Below, one piece after another: positions 19,201 through 28,644 of a DNA stretch of 64,000 nucleotides. Each line of letters opens with the position of its first letter. The stretch's first letter is position 1. The notes under the pieces are model-generated. The model saw nothing but the letters and a program-made list of their open reading frames with translations, had not been told where the DNA came from and did no database searches. A program made the translations under genes and the position numbers. The stretch spans positions 1-64,000 of the forward strand of contig NZ_AP028068.1 of NCBI RefSeq assembly GCF_030297155.1, written 5' to 3'. The DNA is from Vibrio sp. FE10 (GTDB lineage Bacteria > Pseudomonadota > Gammaproteobacteria > Enterobacterales > Vibrionaceae).

Positions 19201-19545
19201 ATGTCTTCTGATTACACAGGCTCGAGTGCAGCGTACGCTCGCCAAGAGAAAGGCTACCGCGAAAAAGCACTAAAACTGTACCCATGGGTTTGTGGTAAGT
19301 GTGCGCGTGAATTTGTTTACTCGAACTTAAGAGAGCTGACCGTTCACCACGTCGATCACGACCATACAAACAACCCTGAAGACGGAAGTAACTGGGAACT
19401 ATTGTGCCTGTACTGTCACGATCATGAACACTCAAAATACACAGACCATGACCGTTACGGTGTTGATGCCAAGGCTCGTTTAGACGACCACCAATCAGCG
19501 ACGCACAACCCGTTCGCCGATCTAGCGAAGTTGATGAAGAAGTAA
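19201..19545 (+). CDS. yajD: HNH nuclease family protein YajD
   Basis: 114-residue protein with the YajD form of the HNH motif: a zinc-ribbon pair CGKC near residue 35, the HHVDHDHTNNPEDGSN core, then CLYCHDHEH. These supply the metal ligands and general-base His of a beta-beta-alpha-metal nuclease. Cellular role in E. coli is unknown. The ATG at 19201 has AAGGA at good spacing. A TTG two codons upstream is a poorer choice. A strong terminator follows. Confidence 0.9.
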   Translation: MSSDYTGSSAAYARQEKGYREKALKLYPWVCGKCAREFVYSNLRELTVHHVDHDHTNNPEDGSNWELLCLYCHDHEHSKYTDHDRYGVDAKARLDDHQSATHNPFADLAKLMKK

Positions 19546-19584
19546 ACGCTTCCTTCTTTGTAAAAGCGAGTCGTTCGAATAATA

Positions 19585-19621
19585 AGAAACCCCAGTATGT
19601 CGCCATACTGGGGTTTCTTTT
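19585..19621 (+). terminator. Terminator after yajD
   Basis: Perfect 15-bp stem, AGAAACCCCAGTATG with its complement around a four-base loop, followed by T residues. Confidence 0.92.
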
Positions 19622-19664
19622 ATCTGCCGTCATAACCAAAGATAGAGTTCAGGTAGGCAGGATC

Positions 19665-19694
19665 AAAAAGAGCCTTCCGAAGAAAGCTCTTTTT
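19665..19694 (-). terminator. Terminator of the small membrane protein gene at 19718
   Basis: AAAAAGAGC pairs with GCTCTTTTT around a 12-base loop. On the minus strand a T run follows the stem. Confidence 0.8.
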
Positions 19695-19717
19695 AGAATT
19701 CTGTATTAGTACTGCAA

Positions 19718-20098
19718 TTAAGCTGCTGCTTCCTTGCGAGACTCTTCTACCTGCTTAGCGCGTTTTTTTAGAATCAACTTATCGCGGTATGTAAACCAAA
19801 CGTAAGACACAACCACTAAGAAGAACAGGTATGACAATGAGAAAATGAACGGCGATTGAATGATATCGTTCGAGATACCCCAAGAAACACCGACAACCGT
19901 CACTGCAATTTTTGCGAAAAAGCCACACATCAATAGCATTAAAGCCAACTGTGGGAAACGCGTGCTACGGAAAGCTAACCAATAGCAACTACCCACTGCC
20001 AATGCAGCAATATAGAAGCCAAACAAGAAAGAGTGGATATGGTCAGCTGCCGCTAAACCACCAGAAATTGACATCAATAGAATTAAAAACAGTTTCAT
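19718..20098 (-). CDS. Membrane protein of unknown function, four helices
   Basis: 126-residue inner-membrane protein with about four hydrophobic segments: residues 1-18, 25-43, 50-71 and 83-101. A basic C-terminal tail (KLILKKRAKQVEESRKEAAA) is probably cytoplasmic. I do not recognise a characterised family. A GAGG ribosome site lies eight bases before the ATG and a terminator follows, so it is a self-contained gene. The coding potential is good, and the first hydrophobic segment could alternatively be a signal peptide. Confidence 0.75.
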   Translation of the reverse strand: MKLFLILLMSISGGLAAADHIHSFLFGFYIAALAVGSCYWLAFRSTRFPQLALMLLMCGFFAKIAVTVVGVSWGISNDIIQSPFIFSLSYLFFLVVVSYVWFTYRDKLILKKRAKQVEESRKEAAA

Positions 20099-20692
20099 AA
20101 TACTCGCCTCGCCATAAGTTGGAAACGCATCCTTTCAAATTTGGAATCTCAGTTTGCGTACTATTTTCCCACTTTTTCTCAACAACACAACCCCTTCGAT
20201 CGAACAAAATGTAAGCAAAAGTGCTATCAAAAACCACTATTAACAACTGGTTAACATTTTGTTTTTCATAAAACTCCGTTACTCCTTGTCTCATATGGAC
20301 AAAGCTCTATTTTGATTTATTTTGTTACACAAAATTAACCTTAGAAAATATTTAAAATAATTCGTAACTCTGTGATATCCGCACGGAATACGTGGCCATT
20401 CAGAAATACTTATTGAAGAATCCCTTAAAAAATAAGCCCGTCACGTGAAAAAGAACAAAATAGAAAGGTATTAAATACAATTGCAAAACCAATAAAAAAC
20501 AACCCATTAACAAGTTTGAGTTTATTTACCAAAAATGGAAAAAGAGATTCCAATCACATTTTTATTGGTTATAATCCGCGCTCTTTTGCGCTGTCTGTTG
20601 ATAAACGCAAACTAATTTTGAAGAAACAATCACAATAACCCGTCTTTAGTTAAGTGGCTCACCACTGACCAACGACAAAACTGAGAATAAAA
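20099..20692. other. 594-bp AT-rich intergenic region
   Basis: No convincing gene is visible. The minus-strand ORF beginning at 20294 overlaps the start of the next gene and lacks a ribosome site. The region carries the divergent promoters of the 19718 membrane gene and the OFA transporter, and its size suggests regulatory input to the transporter. Confidence 0.6.
20548..20575 (+). promoter_or_regulatory. Candidate promoter for the OFA transporter
   Basis: A consensus TATAAT at 20570-20575 is preceded at 16 bases by TTCCAA, a weak -35. Transcription would start about 110 bases before the ATG at 20693, leaving a leader with a GCGC-rich stretch. Confidence 0.35.
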
Positions 20693-21931
20693 ATGAGCAA
20701 GATTGATAAAGCATCACGTATCCTGCTAGCAGGCTTCTGTATCAACCTTTGTCTTGGCATCCTGTATGCTTGGAGTGTATTTAACAAGGCGCTAGTCACT
20801 GAAGCTGGTTGGAGTGCTGCTGAAGCATCTTCACCTTACGCTATTGCAACTATCACATTCTCTGTTTGTCTTCTTGTTGCAGGCATCCTACAAGACCGTA
20901 TGGGTCCACGTAAGATCCTTATCCTAGGTACAGCGCTTACTGGCCTTGGTATGATCGCTTCTGGTTTCGCTACGACTCCTATGATGCTAAACCTAACGTT
21001 TGGTGTGATGACAGGTGCTGGTATCGGCTTCGGTTACGCATGTCTTTCTCCATCAGCAATGAAATGGTTCCATTCTTCTAAGAAAGGTATGGTTAACGGT
21101 CTAATCGCTGCAGGCTTCGGTCTTGCTGCTATTTACCTAGCACCACTAACTTCTGCGCTTATCGATAGCATGGGTATCCAAACAAGCTTTATGATTCTTG
21201 GTGTTGGTGTACTTGCAATTGCAGTACCTCTAGCAGCAACGATCAACAACCCACCAGCGGATTACACGCCAGCTGAGCCTAAAGTAAAAGAAGGCCAAGC
21301 ACCTAAAGCGGTTAAGAAGACTGAAGACCTAACTTGGAAAGTAATGCTGAAGACTCCTCAGTTCTACTCTCTATGGATCATGTACGCATTTGCTGCTTCT
21401 GTTGGTCTTATGATCATCGGTAACATCACTACGATTGCTAGCGTTCAAGCGAACCTGCCAAACGCAGTTTACCTAGCGTCTATTCTTGCTGTATTCAACT
21501 CAGGCGGCCGTGTTGCTGCGGGTATGCTTGCAGATAAAATCGGTGGCGTACGTACTCTACTTCTAGCGTTCATCCTTCAAGGCGCGAACATGGCTCTATT
21601 CGCTACGTTCAACTCTGAATTCACGCTAATCATTGGTACGGCTATCGCAGCTGTTGGTTACGGTACGCTTCTAGCAGTATTCCCAACACTAACTGCTGAG
21701 TTCTACGGCCTGAAAAACTACGGTACTAACTACGGCGTGCTATACACGGCATGGGGTATCGGCGGTGCTATCGGCGCAGCGGTTGTTGGTTACTCAATGA
21801 CAAATGGCGAAGGTTACGGCCTAGCTTACACAATCTCTGCAGCTATGATGGCAGTGTGTATTGTTCTAGCAATCATCACTAAGCCAATCTCTGAAGCTAA
21901 AGTGTCTGAACTAAAAGCATCTCAAGCTTAA
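20693..21931 (+). CDS. MFS transporter, OFA (oxalate/formate antiporter-like) family
   Basis: 412-residue inner-membrane carrier with 12 predicted helices and a central cytoplasmic loop around residues 195-220 (PADYTPAEPKVKEGQ). The loop between helices 2 and 3 has QDRMGPRKI, the MFS signature. The N-terminus (LLAGFCINLCLGILYAWSVF) matches OFA/YhjX-like monocarboxylate carriers, which move oxalate, formate, lactate or pyruvate. The substrate is not resolved. It is transcribed alone from a long leader region and closed by a terminator that overlaps the next gene's apparent start. Confidence 0.9.
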   Translation: MSKIDKASRILLAGFCINLCLGILYAWSVFNKALVTEAGWSAAEASSPYAIATITFSVCLLVAGILQDRMGPRKILILGTALTGLGMIASGFATTPMMLNLTFGVMTGAGIGFGYACLSPSAMKWFHSSKKGMVNGLIAAGFGLAAIYLAPLTSALIDSMGIQTSFMILGVGVLAIAVPLAATINNPPADYTPAEPKVKEGQAPKAVKKTEDLTWKVMLKTPQFYSLWIMYAFAASVGLMIIGNITTIASVQANLPNAVYLASILAVFNSGGRVAAGMLADKIGGVRTLLLAFILQGANMALFATFNSEFTLIIGTAIAAVGYGTLLAVFPTLTAEFYGLKNYGTNYGVLYTAWGIGGAIGAAVVGYSMTNGEGYGLAYTISAAMMAVCIVLAIITKPISEAKVSELKASQA

Positions 21932-21959
21932 TCGTCAGAAAAGATTGAATTTGTTACTG

Positions 21960-21990
21960 AAGAGCTTAACCTTAGGGTTAGGCTCTTTTT
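21960..21990 (+). terminator. Terminator after the OFA transporter
   Basis: AGAGCTTAACC pairs with GGTTAGGCTCT around a short loop, with one G-U pair, followed by TTTTT. The next gene's likely TTG start lies in the T tract. Confidence 0.8.
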
Positions 21991-23671
21991 GTATCAAGCG
22001 ACTAACCCATTGACGATAGAAACCACTCCTCAGCTCTCCCCTACTTATTATCTCGACAACTTCAATCGACTGATTGAACACGCTCAAACGCTCTACCCCG
22101 ATCTTCTGAGTGACGATGAATGCCGTTGGTTGTCTGAATACAAACGTCTTTCAGTTGCAAGCCAGTGTCTAATGGTTCGTTTACTTTCTCGCAAGGGCTG
22201 TTGGTTTCGAAGTGATAAACTCAATTATGTTGAGATTCCAGATCTAAAAAGCGCCCTGCAAGAGCTAAACGCATCGAGCTTCATTGCGTTAAGTCACCTA
22301 ACTGAACAATATAACCTCGTCATTAGTGATCTTGAATTAGGATTGCATCTACTCACTAAACCAGAGCTGTTGAGCGCATTCCCGCATCTTAAGAACAATA
22401 AAACAGCGAAGAAAGACGAACTCTTGGCTTTACTCGATCATCAACCTTTTGATCAGTACCAAACCCTAGCATTCGATTGTATTTACGTTGTCGAATCTGA
22501 AGTTATTGATGTCTTGCTATTACTGTTTTTTGCTAATACTTATCAAGACCTAAGCCAATTCGTTCTTAGTGATCTTGGACTCAACACCTTCGAAAACTAC
22601 CCGTTAAGCAAACATCGTCGTTTCTTCACCTCTAGAGAACAGCTCAATCAATTGCTTCAGATGCGTGATATTCAACGCCAATATTCTGAGGGCGACCGTA
22701 AAGACCCAGAGTTTCTTGAACTCCTTTTGCAATCGATACCCGCTGAATCGGAACACAGAAGTATTGCCAGAAAACGATCGCGCTTGATCAACGACATCGC
22801 TCGCGATCTAGAAAGGCTCAACCAAAACGATCAAGCTATCTTTTGGTTCAAACAATCTGTACTTCCTCCGAGCAGAGAGCGACTTGCACGCATCTATGAC
22901 AAGCAAGACGAGTTAGACTTGATGTGTGACATTGTCACGCAAATGAAAGCGAATCCATCGGATGTATCAGAGTTAGAGGTCGCCGCTAAGCTTGATCAGA
23001 GGCTATTTCGCAAGCAAATGTTATCTACAAAGAAAGGCCACAAAGTGCCACGCGCTTCAAAACCAAGTTGTACGCAGATAAAACTGGAGTTAGACCTAAG
23101 CCAAATGCGAGTCGAACTTGCGGTAAAGCAACACTTTGAAAGCCAAGGTTGGGATGTCTACTTCTCAGAAAACAGTTTTCTATGTGGCTTGTTTGGTTTG
23201 GCTTTCTGGGAGGTGATTTTCGCAGATGTCGAAGGGGCTTTTATCAACCGTTACCAACATCGACCGCTGGATCTGTACCACTCAGATTTCGTAGACAAAC
23301 GAGCAGAGCAGATCGAAGCCGTTTTCCAAACCCTATACAAACACGGGCTCAACCAATTGCTTGATATCTACGACCAAAAAAACGGTATCGCTAATCCCTT
23401 CGTTCATTGGAGTCATTTCCCTAAGTCGCTCATCGAACATAGTTTGAATTCAATTCCAAATGCACTAGTTGTCGACCTCTTCAAGGTGATATTGAGTGAC
23501 CTAAAACTATTCCGAACCGGGATGCCGGATTTGATTGCGTTCAAGAACGATGAATTTCATTGGATTGAAGTCAAAGGGCCAGGAGATAAATTGCAAGATA
23601 ACCAGTGGCGATGGATCAAAGAATTTGAACGATTGTCTGTCCCTTTCTCGGTTTGCTACGTCAATCAATAG
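21989..23671 (+). CDS. FAN1-like VRR-NUC domain nuclease
   Basis: 560-residue protein with a C-terminal VRR-NUC nuclease of the PD-(D/E)xK fold: GMPDLIAF (Asp514) and IEVKGPGD (Glu527, Lys529). The preceding helical region and total length match bacterial FAN1 homologues, structure-specific nucleases that cut 5' flaps and can unhook interstrand crosslinks. No ATG lies near the N-terminus. TTG at 21989 is the best available start, with TTAGG six bases before it, but it sits inside the preceding terminator. TTG at 22010 is an alternative. The gene may also be read through from the transporter. Confidence 0.85.
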   Translation: MYQATNPLTIETTPQLSPTYYLDNFNRLIEHAQTLYPDLLSDDECRWLSEYKRLSVASQCLMVRLLSRKGCWFRSDKLNYVEIPDLKSALQELNASSFIALSHLTEQYNLVISDLELGLHLLTKPELLSAFPHLKNNKTAKKDELLALLDHQPFDQYQTLAFDCIYVVESEVIDVLLLLFFANTYQDLSQFVLSDLGLNTFENYPLSKHRRFFTSREQLNQLLQMRDIQRQYSEGDRKDPEFLELLLQSIPAESEHRSIARKRSRLINDIARDLERLNQNDQAIFWFKQSVLPPSRERLARIYDKQDELDLMCDIVTQMKANPSDVSELEVAAKLDQRLFRKQMLSTKKGHKVPRASKPSCTQIKLELDLSQMRVELAVKQHFESQGWDVYFSENSFLCGLFGLAFWEVIFADVEGAFINRYQHRPLDLYHSDFVDKRAEQIEAVFQTLYKHGLNQLLDIYDQKNGIANPFVHWSHFPKSLIEHSLNSIPNALVVDLFKVILSDLKLFRTGMPDLIAFKNDEFHWIEVKGPGDKLQDNQWRWIKEFERLSVPFSVCYVNQ

Positions 23672-23825
23672 CCTTGGCTAAGCTTTCTATATCCTGATCT
23701 GAGTAAAGGGTTCACACAACCAGTCACACCGTCCTATCAATATCTTGTCTACAAAATTGTTAGAACATGAGCATTTTCAATCATTTTCGATATAATTATA
23801 GAAAATACCTAATATTTAAATACGT

Positions 23826-26180
23826 ATGAATTTGAAAAAACTCTTCATTTTAGCTTTAGTTAGCGTCTTCTCAGGTTGTGCCGTGTACGCGGGCTTAAAC
23901 TTTGACGAGCTGTTTGGTAAGCCACAAGTACGTGATCGCCAAGCGCCGATTCTTTCAGCTCAAGCCCAGCACTTCATTGATGAAGTAAAGCCCATCATTG
24001 ATAACCGATGTGTGGTTTGCCACGCCTGCTACGACGCGCCCTGCCAGTTAAAGATGTCTTCTGTGGAAGGAATCGACCGTGGTGCAAGCAAGGTACTGGT
24101 TTACCAAGGCACACGTTTGACGGCTTCTGCCCCGACTCGCCTCTTTGAAGATGCGATAACCACGCAAGAATGGCGTGAAGCTGATTTTCATCCGGTACTC
24201 AACGAGCGAATTCAAACTCCTACCGCTAACCTCGATGCGGGTCTTGTATCTCGAATGTTGATTCAGAAAGAGAACCACCCTCTTCCCGATCAAACTCAGC
24301 TCGAAGGTTTCGATTTTTCAACCGACCGTGACCAACAGTGTCCGACCATCGAAGAATATGCTCAATATGAAAGAGACTATCCGACTTGGGGAATGCCTTA
24401 TGGGATGCCTAATTTGGACAAAACGGAGTACGCAACATTGATGAGCTGGCTGGAAAATGGCGCGCTCATGAATGACCACATCCCACTCAATGAAAGTGAA
24501 CAAGAGCTGGTCACTATCTATGAAGATCTTCTCAACAAAAGCGACCTTAAAAGCCAACTTTCAGCTCGTTACATCTATGAGCACCTGTTTTTGTCGCATG
24601 TCTATTTCTCAGAGCTAGAGCAACCGATACGTTTCTTTTCAATCGTTCGCTCAGCAACCCCTCCAGGTCAAGCCGTAGAACGTATCAGCACTCGCCGTCC
24701 TTACAGTGATCCAAAGGTTGACCGTGTTTACTACCGACTCATTCCCGAACAAGGCACGATTGTCGACAAGACACACATGCCATTTGCTCTAAACAAAGAG
24801 CGCTTACAGAAATGGAAGACATGGTTTGTTGATGCAGATTATGAAGTAAAACAGTTACCTAGCTACAAGATTGATGTTGCCGCGAACCCAATGACCTCGT
24901 TTGAAGCCCTACCGGTGAACTCTCGATTTAACTTCATGTTGGATAACGCACAGAACACCATCATGGCCTATATCAAAGGACCGGTGTGTCGTGGTCAACT
25001 TGCCTTGAACGTGATTAACGACCGTTTTTGGGTTTTCTTCATCGACCCAGAGAAAGCCGATGTACCAGAAATTAACGCCTTCTACGCAAGCCAAAAGAAA
25101 AACTTAAAGCTACCTAGCGAACTAAAAAGCAACACGGTTCCAGTGACGCACTGGGTAAGATACGCGAAGCAACAAGCGCGATACCTAAACGCGAAATCAG
25201 ACTTCACCAACCAGTGGTTTGAGAGTGGTGTAAACCTAGACACGGGCATCATTTGGGATGGCGATGGCATCAACCAGAATGCTGCTCTCACCGTCTTTAG
25301 GCACTTCGATAGCGCATCTGTTGTACAAGGGTTAGTTGGCACACAACCTAAGACTGCGTGGATTCTTGATTATGCCCTTCTAGAACGTATTCATTACCTT
25401 CTCGTTGCGGGCTTCGATGTTTACGGTAACTTTGGCCACCAGCTGATGACTCGTATGTTTATGGATTTCTTGCGTCTTGAAGGTGAAAGTAACTTCTTAA
25501 CCCTTCTTCCTAAAGACGTTCGCCACATCGAACACTCAAGTTGGTACCAAAACCAAAGCGCACAACTGAGCGACTACTTACAGCGAAACATTGCACCTTT
25601 TGATCAGCCTACCAGTGTGGTTTACAAAACAGCCGATCCTAAGCGTGAACTGTTGAATATGATCAAAGATAAACTCGAGCCTATTCTCGATAACCGTTTT
25701 GATATTGTCGACACGGGTTTTGGTAAGAAGAACGAAGCACTGCTGAATCAAGTGAGTTTGATTAAAGGCGAAGGCCTACGTCATGTTCCTCAATTAGTAA
25801 TGATCATGATTGAAGGCGAAAATGGCGAAGATCAACTGTTCACCATGATTCACAACAACGCTCACAGCAACATTTCGAGCTTGTTTAATGAAGAAGGTAA
25901 CCGTGATTACGCCAACGACGACTTAACGCTCGTCCGTGGCGTTGTGGGCAGCTACCCAGCGGCTTACCTATCATTAACCGAGAGCGAGATTCCGGCTCTA
26001 GTTAAAATGCTACAGAGGTTGAACACAAAAGAAGACTACGTGGCGTTACTTGATAAGTTTGCAGTGCGACGCAGCTCTCCTGAATTCTGGCCATTCAGTG
26101 ACCGTGTTCATCGCTGGTATCGACAAAACCAACCGATTGAGTTCGGCCTGTTAGATTACAATCGCTTCGAGAACCGTTAA
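23826..26180 (+). CDS. cti: Fatty acid cis/trans isomerase
   Basis: 784-residue periplasmic heme protein that converts cis-unsaturated acyl chains of membrane phospholipids to trans, stiffening the membrane under solvent or heat stress. The N-terminal signal ends in VFSGC (Cys18), a possible lipobox. The c-type heme site RCVVCH (Cys62, Cys65, His66) is followed by ACYDAPCQLKMSS, the family signature. The length is typical. No good ribosome site is visible at the ATG. The gene stands alone and shares a bidirectional terminator with the convergent LysR gene. Confidence 0.93.
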   Translation: MNLKKLFILALVSVFSGCAVYAGLNFDELFGKPQVRDRQAPILSAQAQHFIDEVKPIIDNRCVVCHACYDAPCQLKMSSVEGIDRGASKVLVYQGTRLTASAPTRLFEDAITTQEWREADFHPVLNERIQTPTANLDAGLVSRMLIQKENHPLPDQTQLEGFDFSTDRDQQCPTIEEYAQYERDYPTWGMPYGMPNLDKTEYATLMSWLENGALMNDHIPLNESEQELVTIYEDLLNKSDLKSQLSARYIYEHLFLSHVYFSELEQPIRFFSIVRSATPPGQAVERISTRRPYSDPKVDRVYYRLIPEQGTIVDKTHMPFALNKERLQKWKTWFVDADYEVKQLPSYKIDVAANPMTSFEALPVNSRFNFMLDNAQNTIMAYIKGPVCRGQLALNVINDRFWVFFIDPEKADVPEINAFYASQKKNLKLPSELKSNTVPVTHWVRYAKQQARYLNAKSDFTNQWFESGVNLDTGIIWDGDGINQNAALTVFRHFDSASVVQGLVGTQPKTAWILDYALLERIHYLLVAGFDVYGNFGHQLMTRMFMDFLRLEGESNFLTLLPKDVRHIEHSSWYQNQSAQLSDYLQRNIAPFDQPTSVVYKTADPKRELLNMIKDKLEPILDNRFDIVDTGFGKKNEALLNQVSLIKGEGLRHVPQLVMIMIEGENGEDQLFTMIHNNAHSNISSLFNEEGNRDYANDDLTLVRGVVGSYPAAYLSLTESEIPALVKMLQRLNTKEDYVALLDKFAVRRSSPEFWPFSDRVHRWYRQNQPIEFGLLDYNRFENR

Positions 26181-26204
26181 TTCTCACTCATAAAGCATAA
26201 AAGC

Positions 26205-26235
26205 AAAAATCCTCTGTCTTGGCAGAGGATTTTTT
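26205..26235. terminator. Bidirectional terminator between cti and the LysR gene
   Basis: AAAAATCCTCTG pairs with CAGAGGATTTTT around a six-base loop, with T runs on both strands. Confidence 0.92.
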
Positions 26236-26281
26236 GTATATGGGGAAGAATCTTAAGTGCTATTTAGAATCTGAAAGATCT

Positions 26282-27220
26282 CTAGATTGAATCTGGACTT
26301 TCCTGTGGGTTTAACTCATCAAAAAACGCACGAGCGGCAGGAGAAAGAGAATCCAAAGGCTGCTTTAACACCAGATAGAACTGACTTTTCAAGCTCCACT
26401 TCTCCGGTTGAAGCGGTATCAAAGCCTGATCATAGTGACCACGATCGATTAAGTGGGAAGGCAGGAAACTCAAGTGCGTTCCTGCCAGCGTTAGAATTAC
26501 GCCCGACTCGACATGCCAGCCATCAAAAGGCTTTACCGAATCGTACTGTTCAATATTGAGCAATCGAAACATCTCATCTTTGGCATAGCCGCCCATGTTG
26601 ATACGACAGCCATCAAGGGAAAAATCGTTGTCCATGATCTTCTCGGCCAGATCTTTACGCGCATATAAATAACTGTGCTCTTCAAACAGTGGGTATTTAT
26701 GTTGAAAGGCTGATTTTTGATGTGACCCCAGAACGACGATCATCATATCTATCTGGTTCTTTGCCAGCTTCTCATTCAACTGGGTGAAATCGCCCACATC
26801 AACACTCACCTCAACACTGTTACTGCGTTGGTAAAATGTCTCAATCGCTTTTGGAAGTGGGTTGTAGGGTAAAGTCACCGTGTTGTCCAAACAGCCGATT
26901 CGTACATGTCCAGAGAGTTCGGTCTGTACGCCTCGCAACTTGTAAGCAAAGTCGGTTAATGTTGATTTTAGTTGGTTCGCATATTTATACACTTGCTCAC
27001 CTTCATGGGTGAGCTTAAAACCACGCCGACCACGTTGGCATAATGTTAATTCTAAGCTTTTTTCCAAGGCAATAAGTTGATTACTCAGCACAGGTTGGCT
27101 AATTCCGGTGCTCGCGACCGCTTGATTGATGCCTCCCTGCTCAACAATTTCACAAAAAAGTTCTAATCTTCGTAGGTCTCTTTTATCTAACTTATTGTTT
27201 GGGTTCACTTTGCCACTCAC
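26282..27220 (-). CDS. LysR-family transcriptional regulator of the permease/DUF917/hydantoinase operon
   Basis: 312-residue LysR regulator. The helix-turn-helix lies at about residues 14-70 (RLELFCEIVEQGGINQAVAS, then SQPVLSNQLIALEKSLELTL). The remainder is the periplasmic-binding-like effector domain. It is transcribed divergently from the transport and hydrolase operon at 27326, the usual layout for a LysR activator, and a palindrome lies between them. The apparent start is GTG at 27220 with no clear ribosome site. A GTG four codons later is possible. Confidence 0.9.
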   Translation of the reverse strand: MSGKVNPNNKLDKRDLRRLELFCEIVEQGGINQAVASTGISQPVLSNQLIALEKSLELTLCQRGRRGFKLTHEGEQVYKYANQLKSTLTDFAYKLRGVQTELSGHVRIGCLDNTVTLPYNPLPKAIETFYQRSNSVEVSVDVGDFTQLNEKLAKNQIDMMIVVLGSHQKSAFQHKYPLFEEHSYLYARKDLAEKIMDNDFSLDGCRINMGGYAKDEMFRLLNIEQYDSVKPFDGWHVESGVILTLAGTHLSFLPSHLIDRGHYDQALIPLQPEKWSLKSQFYLVLKQPLDSLSPAARAFFDELNPQESPDSI

Positions 27221-27256
27221 ATTTGGATTTTGTTATGTTTACATCTGATTATATTC

Positions 27257-27273
27257 ATTTATTAACAATAAAT
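27257..27273. promoter_or_regulatory. Candidate LysR-type operator
   Basis: Perfect inverted repeat ATTTATT-AAC-AATAAAT containing the T-N11-A pattern preferred by LysR proteins. It sits between the divergent regulator and permease operon, about 50 bases before the permease start region. Confidence 0.5.
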
Positions 27274-27325
27274 ACATCAGTATGCTTTATTCACACTTTT
27301 GGAATAACAATGCGCGGATGGCGCT

Positions 27326-28639
27326 ATGGCGACAGAAGCTTACATGAATAAACCCGAAGCAACACGCAGCCACAAAAAGATAGATGACTTCGAGTTGGAG
27401 CCCGTTCCCGAGAAAGCCAAGCGCTCTTGGTGGGTGATCAGCCTTATCTGGTTGGCTATCGGCATCGATATCTCAGGCTTGTTTTTAGGTTCAATTCTGA
27501 GCAGTGGGATTGGCTTTGAGGACGCATTGCTTGCTACGTTTATCGGCTCAGGCTTACTCGCAGTGATTGCGATGTTGTGCGCCAACATTGGTTTTCAAGC
27601 GGGTGTCTCGACCCCACTCGTGAGTAGCGCAGTGTTTGGCCGTAACGGCGGTAAGATTCTTGGTTTCATCAATGGCATCTCGTTAGTTGGCTGGTTCGCT
27701 TTCCAAGCTGACTTCTTCGCTTTCATCATGGTCGATGCTCTGGCGAAATACGACATCGTTATTTCTCACCTAACCGCTCTGATTGGCGGCAGCGTGTTAA
27801 TGATGATGACCGCCATCTATGGCGTTCGTGCCTTGGGTAAACTCAGCACCTATTCTGTTCCTCTTATGGTAACTCTGATTACGATTGGCTTGTTCATGGC
27901 TGCCGACTACCAAGGCGGCGCAGCACCCACCATTGAAGATCCTCTAACTCTTGGTCAAGCCATCTCTTTCGTTATGTCTATCTGGATTCTTGCAGCAGTT
28001 GCCGCACCTGATATTGCTCGTTACGCCAAAACCCGTCGCGACGCGATTCTAGGAGCTGGTATCGGCTTTCTAGTTGGCAACAGTGCCATCATTCTTATCG
28101 CATTGATCCTGACCAAAATGACCGGCACCGACGACCTCGTTGAAGTCTTCTTCACACTTGGTTTAGGTATGGCTGCCATCATCGTTCTGGTGTTTGCTCA
28201 ATGGACGACCAACAGTAGCAACCTGACTTCCGGTGGCTTATGCATGTCGATGGTGCTGCCTAAAATTCCTCGCCCTGTTCTGGTTGTGATCATGACCATC
28301 GTCGGCATTGGCATTGCTCAACTCGGCATGGTGAACAAGTTTACCGACTTCTTAATGCTACTGAGCGTGACCATTGCGCCTGCTGCGGGTGTCTACATCG
28401 TTCAATACTACGTTTTAGATTCAACAAAGATGAGCTTTGAGAACATCCAACAGGTTCCAGCTTGGATGTTTAAAGGCCTAGCTTCTTGGGCATTTGGTAC
28501 TGCATTCAGCGCCTGTACCGCACCAGAGTTTTTTAACCTGTTTTCATTAACCAGCATCTCGGCATTAGACGGCATTCTTGCAGCTGGCGGTATTTACCTA
28601 GCCCTAATGAAGCTTTCTCCTTCAAGTGATAAGGAATAG
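27326..28639 (+). CDS. Cytosine-permease-like NCS1 transporter
   Basis: 437-residue inner-membrane carrier with about 12 hydrophobic helices, resembling CodB of the NCS1 nucleobase/hydantoin family. Helix 1 includes WWVISLIWLAIGIDISGLF and helix 6 the IWILAAVAAPDIARYAKTRR substrate-site region. Given the downstream hydantoinase and DUF917 genes, the cargo is more likely a hydantoin- or pyrimidine-like ring than cytosine itself, which is inference. ATG at 27326 and ATG at 27344 are both possible. The second overlaps the end of a 13-codon upstream ORF. Confidence 0.88.
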   Translation: MATEAYMNKPEATRSHKKIDDFELEPVPEKAKRSWWVISLIWLAIGIDISGLFLGSILSSGIGFEDALLATFIGSGLLAVIAMLCANIGFQAGVSTPLVSSAVFGRNGGKILGFINGISLVGWFAFQADFFAFIMVDALAKYDIVISHLTALIGGSVLMMMTAIYGVRALGKLSTYSVPLMVTLITIGLFMAADYQGGAAPTIEDPLTLGQAISFVMSIWILAAVAAPDIARYAKTRRDAILGAGIGFLVGNSAIILIALILTKMTGTDDLVEVFFTLGLGMAAIIVLVFAQWTTNSSNLTSGGLCMSMVLPKIPRPVLVVIMTIVGIGIAQLGMVNKFTDFLMLLSVTIAPAAGVYIVQYYVLDSTKMSFENIQQVPAWMFKGLASWAFGTAFSACTAPEFFNLFSLTSISALDGILAAGGIYLALMKLSPSSDKE

Positions 28640-28644
28640 TAGTT

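Noticed and set aside
20043..20294. Minus-strand ORF of 83 codons next to the 19718 gene
   Set aside because: It overlaps the start of a gene that has a better ribosome site, and its own ATG has none.
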